Source: Palaemon carinicauda (Eukaryota > Arthropoda > Malacostraca > Decapoda > Palaemonidae). From it: a stretch of 64,000 bases of DNA. The position numbers and the translations under genes are program-made. Below, in pieces: positions 56,246 through 64,000 of the stretch. The DNA is taken from positions 50,572,783 to 50,636,782 of the forward strand of contig NC_090768.1 of NCBI RefSeq assembly GCF_036898095.1, read 5' to 3'. Position 1 is the stretch's first letter, and every line of letters starts with the position of its first letter. A model generated the notes under the pieces. The model was not told the origin of the DNA. It searched no databases and was given only the letters and a program-made list of their open reading frames with translations.

Positions 56246-57167
56246 CTGGTAACACAATGTAAATTCTTTAACCCCAGAATGTTGCGAGAATGTCAAGTCA
56301 TTCATCCGTCATAACATTAGCTAAAGAAGTAGCGATATATACAGCTAGCATTTATTGCATTAAAATAAAATACACTGCTGTATTGTCTAAAAAATTTATT
56401 AAATTCATAACCAACCACTGGTTGGAACCTGGAATTTTGTTTGCTGAAAATTAATTTCAAGGGATTTCAAACTATGGATGTTACAATAACAGATTACTTA
56501 TGTGCAATTTATAAAAAAAAAAAAAAAAAAAAAAAAGACAGTGCATATGTTGCATGTAGCTGTTTTGTTAACTGAATATCAATTTCAAGATATTTTGAAC
56601 TATGGATGTTGCAAAGTCACACTACTTAATATGTGCAATTTAAAACAGTGTATACGCGGCAAGTAGCTAATGTTATGATAAATGCCCTGTCTAAGTTGGT
56701 TCTCTAAACAATAATAAAAAAAATTACACACAAATAAGCAACATATATACATGAAGTATGGAACAAATTGCTACCAATGCATGCTATGAATTAACAGATA
56801 AAATATCTAAGAAAAACTGAAAAAAAAAACATGGCCTAATATCACATGGATATAGGTTTTCTTTATAAAGAAAAAAAGCATCTCAAAACTAGATATAAGA
56901 AGTAAATTATGCATTATAAGCTAAGCTTCACATTCAGAATGTTTGTGATTAACAAGTAATTTATTCATTTAAAGCAATTCAATGAAAAAGAGCAAACAGT
57001 TCAACCCCTGAGGAAATGGCATACAAAATACAAAAAATTTATGCAAACTTGAATTTAATTTATGATACAGTAGTGTACAGTTACAAGCCATTCAGTTGAG
57101 CAAATGTCCTTACTACCAATAAAAACATAACATCTAATGTTTTCATGTTGACCAGGCTGACATGAGT
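56246..57167. other. upstream intron of the Shisa-like gene; nothing assignable
   Basis: AT-rich with a 24-base A run at about 56513-56536. A weakly repeated phrase (AACTATGGATGTT, then TGTGCAATTTA) occurs near 56470 and 56598. No exon seen. Confidence 0.4.
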
Positions 57168-57388
57168 CTTTTTATAGTTTATATATGACATATCTGTTTT
57201 TGACGTTGTTAATAGTTTAAATCGGACATATGTTTTGACGCTGTTACTGTTTTTAGAATGATATATTGTTAATTTATTCTCTTCATTATTTATTTCCTTA
57301 TTTCCTTTCCTCACTGGGCTATTTTTCCCTATTGGAGCCCTTGGACTTATAGCATCTTGCTTTTCCAACTAGGGTTGTAGCTTGGCTA

Positions 57389-57422
<34 letters not shown>

Positions 57423-57428
57423 CAACAA
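57168..57428 (+). mobile_element. TAA-tailed dispersed repeat, copy 11
   Basis: Extends further 5' than most partial copies (TTTTTATAGTTTATATATGA), keeps the 3' landmarks and ends in (TAA)n. Confidence 0.85.
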
Positions 57429-59926
57429 CTCTAAATTCAGCTTGTAATTCTAAGTATGACTTAATTATTCTTTCACTAAATATTCGGAGAATCACTGTAC
57501 GTATTATGCAGTACAGTAGAATAGGATGGTTTATTGTACAGTACTTCAACGCTAGATATGGCAATCATTTAAAGTTTCAATGAATTACTACCTGTAGGTA
57601 CTACACACTAACATGATATACGAATTTACAGTCATATTAGGAAGAAAATAATTAAATCTAATTCCTTTAGCACTATGCAACAAAAAGTGAATTGTAAAAG
57701 GAAAAAGCTAGCTAACATACTAAAACAAACTGCTAAAATAAGTCCAGAATGCTTCACAAATATAAGAAATGAGCCATGAAGACTACCTTATTTTATCTCC
57801 TACAATAGACATTACCTTATTTGCAAAATACTAAATGTACCATGCTACAACTACCCGTAATTTACTGTGGCCATTACTTCTCTAAAGATAGCAAATAAAA
57901 ACTATTTCCAAACTATCAGTAGATATGCAAGTAACTCCCAAAATGAACAGGTAAAAGTCACTGGAATTCTTACAAAGGTAGTAATATAAGAGAGGTTTTG
58001 GAAAAGAGTACTGACAAAATCAAATCCCGAGATTTAAAGCCTTAGTGTGGTGTCCATTCCCAATATGAATGAGAAATCAGAGAACAGCCAAGCGTCCAGC
58101 AGCTGGAGTAACCTTAAATCTCAAAACCTAAAATGGTTTGGAACAGTTATGCAAATGGATGAATGCTAATTTCAGTAGTCAAAATAGAAATACCAGTACG
58201 AAAAAGTGGGAAATCCCTTGGAAAATTACCACAGAATCCAACCTAACAGATGAGAATTAACAGAGAAAGCACATAAAAAAGGCAGTGAGAAAAATTTTAA
58301 GTTTAATCAAGTAAATGGTAAGTCCTAGAGTAATAATATATGAACTAAATCCCCAAATTATATGAAGGCCAACCAAAAAATAAAATCTCTGCTTGTAATG
58401 TTATCTAAATTGAGTACTACAGGCAGCTCTCATTAATCATAGGTTCTAACTTCCTGAATTCGGTCAACCGTGATACAAAAATTCCTCCACTCGCAGTTTT
58501 GCAATAAGTACTCTCTTGGCCCGCCTATTTTAAACCGAATGCTTTTTCCCTCTCCGCACAACACAACACCCCATGTCTCCTTGACTCGGCCTCACTTTCA
58601 CATTGTCTATAGTCACGTGTACATCCCCCGATTCAGCCCTTTGTGAAAAATCCCATTGCGACGTAAAAAAAGTGATGGAAAAAACAATACATATCCAGTG
58701 TCTACAATATTTTAGTATTAAGTGTGATACGTACAATATGCTAGCTCACGCACCAAACAGTCTATGACTAGAATTGCATCATGCGTCAGATTTACGTCGT
58801 AGAACTTTGTATATAAATAGATAGTAGTGTTGTACAGTACTCATACTTTTAATGTGTTAGTGTATTCATTCATTGTGCAGTAGTATATCAACTACTGTAC
58901 AGTACTGTATACAAAATTACTTAACATTACTGTAGTAATGTAGATACAGGCTACATGTACGATGAGTTGTAACCGTACGAGTCCACCTGTCGAAAGCAGC
59001 GATCACTTATGAGTGTTACCTTAGCTAATTAAGCTGTACAGTACTATTGTAATAATGCTGTACATATATTCGAGTAATACACAATACAGTATCAGCAATT
59101 GTTGTTAGATAGGAACAACAGTGTTTTATTGTTACAGTATATACATGTAAGTGTGGCCATAATTCGTGTGTAGTCTTATCGTATACTGTACATATCACAG
59201 TGCATTATACTTGTGTACAGTTACTGAAGTGTGTTCGTACAGTAATACTGTACAATACACTGTGCTGCGGTACTGCGGGTTACCTGGAGTGTTAGCTAGT
59301 TCTCTATATGTATTGGTCAACTTTCCCCAATGGGGCTATTGGGCGTGTGACACACTGCTTTCCAACTGGCATTACAGCTTTAAGGTAGTTTTCAACTACG
59401 TAAAGTTTTCTTTAATGTACAGATAAAAATCTAAACGAAAATACTTCTGAAAATTGAAGGAAAAACATTTACACTATAAATTATAGAAAATACAGTATGT
59501 GATATTACATTAACCACATCTATGGAATTACATAAACGAAAATACTGATACTTTTCAAATCAAAGAAAAGTACGATGAAAGTTCTCAAAGTTTAACAGTT
59601 AAGTTGGTGAAAAACTAATCTGTAAGGACTGTACTATAAAACCAGGAACTCCATTAGAAGTATACAATACTTGTTCTACATAACATGAAAATAATGAACA
59701 ATCTACTTTGATTTGAGAATAATGGCGACGAAAAGCTGGAATCCATATACAAAATAAAGAGATTGTTAAGAGATGGATAACAGTGACACACTTTCAGCAG
59801 AGGCAAATCACGTCCCGCCTCTTAATAGACAAATCATAAAATTTCCACCTTCATACACCTGGAGGGGGCGGGTGTTTGCCATTAGATGCAGGTGGTATAA
59901 ATTGTGGTTCAGACACTGGACACCCA
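57429..59926. other. non-coding; TACAGTAC-rich segment and possible TIR-element remnant
   Basis: From 58830 to 59290 the palindromic phrases TACTGTA/TACAGTAC recur at least ten times without a fixed period. A segment at 58420-58730 (CATTAATCATAGGTTCTAAC and GTCAACCGTGATAC) faintly resembles the Tigger-like ends at 20820 but no right end is found. No exon recognised. Confidence 0.35.
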
Positions 59927-60335
59927 TTAGGGCCTAAGCACACTGGCGACTTTGTAGAGCCACAAGTGGCTGCGTTTTGTGGCGGGGATATTTTCTCCCA
60001 TAGCTTCCCCTTGTTTTCAAGCTTGGTCAATCACACTTGTGTCTGTGGCTTGCGACTGTGGCAAGCTGTCGCTCATCCCCGCCACAAACAGCGCATTTTG
60101 TGGCTGGCTGAGAGCACACTAGTGACCTCGGGCGACCACATGTGGCTGCTAATCAGAGTCCATGCTGAAACAGATGTAGTGATATCGGTGTAGCGACCAC
60201 ATGTGGCTGGGTATTCAAAACATAACCACATGCGGTCGCAACTTGTGGCTCTAAAAAGTGGCTAGTGTGCTCTGGACCGCCACTTTGCGCGGCCACTTGT
60301 GGTGCCACAGAGTGGCTAGTGTGCTCAGGGCCTTA
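59927..60335. mobile_element. Harbinger-like TIR element, non-autonomous
   Basis: The element proper is 59930-60332 (403 bases), with TTA on both sides. Ends are GGGCCTAAGCACACTGGCGA and, complementary to the right end, GGCCCTGAGCACACTAGCCA; similarity continues for about 50 bases (GAGCCACAAGTGGC / GCACCACAAGTGGC). Inside are many GGCCACTTGTGG / CCACATGTGGCT motifs. A 3-bp TTA duplication and GGGCC.GAGCACAC ends suggest PIF/Harbinger or ISL2EU. The plus-strand frame across it (59876-60193) runs through the TIR and is not a gene. Confidence 0.75.
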
Positions 60336-60863
60336 AAGAGAGCAGGTGACAACACCAAAAAGAGAAGTTGAAACGAACAGTACACAAGATTAAGGAACCA
60401 ACATAAAACGATCATTCAGAAACCTGACAAGTATAACAATACAACATTTCTGATCTTCGAAAGGGAGTTACGAATAAATGTAAAGCCAATTTTAACTCAT
60501 GCTTGGTATTCTAAGGACTACCATCCCATACAAAATGCACAGATAAATTAAAATGGATTTACTGAATTTCTTTACACAATTACTACACTTTGGGGAGCAA
60601 TATGCAACGTTAAGACTTGAAAAGACTGGATATACAATACATCGATGCTCAATGACGACTTACGTTTTAGCAAACTTTCGTACTTTCAAGGCCTGTGTGG
60701 TGGGTATATTGATATCAGTCACATTTGAATCAGATGACCTGTTAATGGGGAATATTTCATGTTAATAAGGGATTCCCAGGACTAGTAAGTGCAGATAAAG
60801 GAGAAAGGAACATACAAAAAGAAAACTTGTACCAGAAAATACTTCAATACTAGAAAGAAAGGG
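60336..60863. other. non-coding; nothing assignable
   Basis: No repeat family or exon recognised. Confidence 0.4.
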
Positions 60864-61244
60864 GCTGTTTTGGTATGCGATCTCATTCTTGACATGATCT
60901 CAGAAATTATTCTTTTGCTTTGGTATGAGATCTTAATATTTCTAATAGGTAATTATAAAAATAAAAAGAAAAACATGAATAAAATGCAAAATCTAATGGT
61001 TCTTGCATAGCAGTGGGCTATCTTCGCTCGCGAAAACATAAAAACATCAAGCTCCATATTTACTGGCAACCGGTAATGTTGAGCTCCACAGGCTAACATC
61101 AATGATTGATTATTCCCGGTATATTTTCTTTTTTGGAAAATCTAATGGTTCTTTTTCCACCGTGAAATGAGGGTGAGATCGCTACCATAACGTGAGATCG
61201 CAAAACAAAGCAAAAGCACGACTTTGAGATCGCCTACCAAAACA
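60864..61244. mobile_element. candidate TIR element, ~380 bp
   Basis: TGTTTTGGTATGCGATCTCA near 60868 is matched on the complementary strand of 61221-61240 by TGTTTTGGTAGGCGATCTCA. A second motif, CTTTTGCTTTGGTATGAGAT, has a complementary partner further in. AAAATCTAATGGTTCTT is repeated directly at 60989 and 61137. No target duplication is clear, so this may be a MITE or a local inverted duplication. Confidence 0.45.
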
Positions 61245-62003
61245 ACACTGAAAGAAAAACTGGGTACAGACATGCTTAAATACACAATCGCCCCAAAGAG
61301 GACACAGTACAGTAGCAAGATAGAAATGAGGTGTGGAAATTGATCACATAACCTACAATGCAAGTATTACTTAAAGGGAAAAACTTCACACCAGCGACCA
61401 AGTTGATATAGTATTGTTAATCATGCAATTAATAAGCTCTTCTCTGCAAATATAATATTCAACTTACTAGCCAGAAAAAGTACACAACTTCAAAGCATTA
61501 CTTTTTACAGATAAGCAACTACTTGAAAAAGCCTTTACAAAATGATTGACCATGTATACTTCAAGTATACTAAAATAAAAGCAAAATCAAGATAAATAAA
61601 AGTCTCAGCTTTGAATTACTAAGCCTAAAGAACCACTCCAACAAAAGCCTGCATCAAACTAAACATACAATAAAAACTACAACTATTTTTCTACTTCTGA
61701 CAATCATACCAAATCACCGTTTTTTTTTCAAAGAACTTAATCCTAAAAGATAGTTGATTCATCACTTATGAGCAAGATGGACTGATATGGTCACTTCCTA
61801 TGAAAGATTGTTTTCAAACAAAAGAAAAAACAAACTTCACAGGGGCCTTCAATGCACACATCTAGGCAACGCCCACAAAAGTAAGATAAATCAGGATATA
61901 TCAGAAACAGCCTCAGGATCAATCAGCAAACTTTACCAGGATAAGTACAGAATTGATTCATCTAAAGTTGAGGTTATTGGAAACGTCCCTGATGGCAATC
62001 TGT

Positions 62004-62475
62004 TAGACAGGTGTTTGAGAGCAGCTCAAGCTTAATAGTTTCTAGTAAGACAGGTGTTCAAAACCAGCACAAGCTTGATAGTTTCTAGTAAGACAGGTGT
62101 TCAAAACCAGCACAAGCTTGATAGTTTCTAGAAAGACAGGTGTTCAAAACCAGCACAAGCTTCATAGTTTCTAGTAAGACAGGTGTTCAAAACCAGCACA
62201 AGCTTGATAGTTTCTAGTAAGACAGGTGTTCAAGACTAGCACAAGCTCGATAGTTTCTAGTAAGACAGGTGTTCAAGACCAGCACAAGCTTGATAGTTTC
62301 TAGTAAGACAGGTGTTGAAAACCAGCACAAGCTTTATAGTCTCTAGTAAGACAGGTGTTGAAAACCAGCACAAGCTTTATAGTCTCTAGTAAGACAGGTG
62401 TTGAAAACCAGCACAAGCTTTATAGTCTCTAGTAAGACAGGTGTTGAAAACCAGCACAAGCTTTATAGTCTCTAG
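62004..62475. repeat. 43-bp minisatellite, 11 copies
   Basis: Unit GACAGGTGTTCAAAACCAGC followed by ACAAGCTTGATAGTTTCTAG and TAA. Copies change with position: early ones have TTCAAAACC and GATAGTTTCT, the last four TTGAAAACC and TATAGTCTCT. This suggests block-wise amplification from two founders. The first unit is the most diverged. Confidence 0.95.
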
Positions 62476-62785
62476 TGGTATCTGTGTACGAGCGCGAATG
62501 ATACACGTGTGGTACATGGGTTTCTCTGGGGTCAACAATGTGCGAGGCGCCAGTTAGGTGATAACTGAGAAGCGCGGTGAATGCGATTAACTTTATTTCA
62601 ACGGAGCATGAGTTTATATACAAGCCGTTCAAATAAAGAATGGCACAAAAATTCAAACAGTGATTCAAGAACATACAGGCTTAACAAGTTATCAGTGCGA
62701 GAGGAGAGCAACAACGATAGTATACAAAAAGATATACCGCTATAGCGTACAAGCATGTGTGATAAACATACGGTACATCTATAAA
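62476..62785 (-). other. LTR-like segment with TATA box, low confidence
   Basis: On the minus strand it begins TGTACCGTATG (from 62777), contains TATATAAACT at 62620-62611 and AATAAAG at 62597-62591, and carries a TGGCGCC motif near 62551 of the kind seen in some primer-binding sites, ending near CATGTACCA. No second LTR, internal coding region or clear target duplication is seen, so a solo LTR is only one possibility. Confidence 0.25.
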
Positions 62786-62965
62786 CTCGCCATCCTTGTG
62801 AACTAAGGATGGGATGTTTAGGAGAGCTTATAGGTCTACCTGCCAAGGCATCAGCAGCCATTGCCTGGCCCTCCCTGGTCCTACCTTGAAGTAGAGGAGA
62901 CTTGGCCACTGATCATATGCATATGGTCAGTCTCTTATTACTGTCATTCATGAGTGACCTTTATA
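62786..62965 (+). mobile_element. tRNA-type SINE, 5'-truncated copy
   Basis: Shares CATCCTTGTGAACTAAGGAT, TATAGGTCTACCTGCC, GGCATCAGCAGCCATTGCCT, GGCCACTGATCATATGCATA and CATTCATGAGTGACCTTTA, in order, with the copy at 1928. The tRNA-like head is missing. Confidence 0.8.
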
Positions 62966-63498
62966 ATAGACCAGAACCAATTCTGGAAGACTGTCAGATA
63001 CTGATTTGTTATCTTACAATTTAATACCTTACCATACTCATAGGCAACAAAAACTAACATACATCTTAGTGATTTCATACCATATTATACTTTGCCTTAG
63101 GAAATAGGATGCCGTAATACTGTCTCAATGTTTTGCAATACAACCTAATAGTGTTCAGTATAGCCTAAAATTCTACCATGGTTTACCTACCAAAATGTTA
63201 TTCATAATTTACATATATCCAAATACTGGCAATACAAAATAGTGTTCAGTACACTATACTACTATAATTTAGTTATCAAAATGTACATAAATTGAAATCC
63301 TGTATAACAGAAAAAAAATGTAATAATCATGCAGAACAACTGTAATTTCCTAACCCTTAATTCCGCTCGATCGAACCACCTGTAAGTTAACGCTACATCT
63401 AATACTGTGATGATAACCTCCACATACACAGATTTTTAGTAGCATGGCCATGGATTATTACACTACGTATAACTTTAACATTAATTTGCCACCTTTGT

Positions 63499-63806
63499 TT
63501 AACCCTTTACCCCCAGGCTATTTGGAACTTTCCAAACCTTAACCCGCAGGGCATTTTTTTTTTCAAACACATTTTGCAATAAATATTTTTTAAATTGCCC
63601 TAACAGCCTTAATCATCATCATAGAGAGGTCAGGTTGATCACATTCTTTTGGAAAATGCCTGAAGTTTCTCCAAAATTTATCAAAAATATGCAAAAAAAA
63701 ATTTAAATAGCATTTTTTTTGCAAGGACGTACCAGTACGTCCATGGAGGTAAAGGGATAAGTTTTGTGAAACGTACCAGTACGTCCATTGGGGGTAAAAG
63801 GGTTAA
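63499..63806. mobile_element. piggyBac-like palindromic MITE, copy 4
   Basis: Element proper 63503-63802 with TTAA on both sides; same orientation as copy 1. Both palindromic motifs are in the ACGTACCAGTACGTCC form, so the central CCGG of copy 1 is lost here. Confidence 0.88.
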
Positions 63807-64000
63807 GATATGCATTTGTGATTTTGGTGCTACCCTTTTTTGGATATTTTTGTGCCTTTTTTCTGTGAATCACGTCTAGAAAGCATAAGGGAGAGTTTTG
63901 ATGGGAAAGTGAAAGCCAACTATAGGATTAAAGGAAAAGAATAGTTAAATATACTACCTATTGTCTACTAGTACTGTATAATTGCAGGTACACTACTGTA

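Noticed and set aside
59325..59390. Twelfth copy of the TAA-tailed repeat
   Set aside because: GGGGCTATTGGG...CTGCTTTCCAACTGG recalls the family but spacing and tail are wrong.
62476..62785. Solo LTR
   Set aside because: TATA, AATAAAG and TGGCGCC motifs are present, but there is no second LTR, no internal region and no convincing target duplication; left as a low-confidence feature.

Overview
The window looks like decapod crustacean nuclear DNA, probably a shrimp. It is AT-rich and eukaryotic, with short exons bounded by GT/AG splice sites and very long pure dinucleotide tracts (CA, TA, GA). It carries the tRNA-type SINE and the TAA-tailed dispersed repeat that I associate with decapod genomes. 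Species cannot be set from sequence alone. There are no operons, CRISPR arrays or plausible bacterial genes.

Two host genes are visible, both on the minus strand and both in pieces. (1) At 5545-5373 is a first coding exon: start codon, signal peptide, and a cysteine-rich LRR N-terminal cap most like LRIG/lambik proteins, ending in a GTAAGT donor. The rest lies towards or beyond base 1, or in the gap. (2) Four phase-compatible exons at 56245-56009, 50069-49942, 48549-48322 and 26001-25940 join into the C-terminal ~217 residues of a Shisa/scotin-like membrane protein. It has one transmembrane segment, a poly-cysteine juxtamembrane stretch, a Pro/Tyr/Gln tail and a terminal PPPY motif. Its 5' exons are not found. 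Its last intron is 22.3 kb.

Inside that intron, in the same orientation as the gene, is a structurally complete DIRS-type tyrosine-recombinase retrotransposon (35204-41863). It has 170-bp inverted terminal repeats, an internal complementary region that copies both outer edges, and three open frames: a Gag-like protein with a triplicated RS-rich repeat, RT/RNase H with a methyltransferase-like tail, and a tyrosine recombinase with R, HxxR and Y present. Related DIRS debris sits at 19842-20228 and perhaps 45286-47100.

The rest is transposon and satellite sequence: two 5'-truncated copies of one LINE, each with a target-site duplication (17437-18264, 54293-55605); an unrelated LINE 3' end (8560-8836); four TTAA-flanked piggyBac-like MITEs with an 18-bp palindrome; four copies of a ~200-bp fold-back element; a nested pair of hAT MITEs (5844-6342); Harbinger-like and Tigger-like TIR elements; tRNA-type SINEs; eleven copies of a TAA-tailed repeat; and several minisatellites with 19, 20, 35, 43 and 61-bp units. 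An exactly 500-base N gap lies at 4400-4899.

No wholly new biochemical system was found. The most notable items are the apparently intact DIRS element in a host intron, the two unannotated host genes recovered by splice-phase logic, the piggyBac-like palindromic MITE family, and two insertion histories readable at base level (nested hAT; LINE with templated 5' filler).
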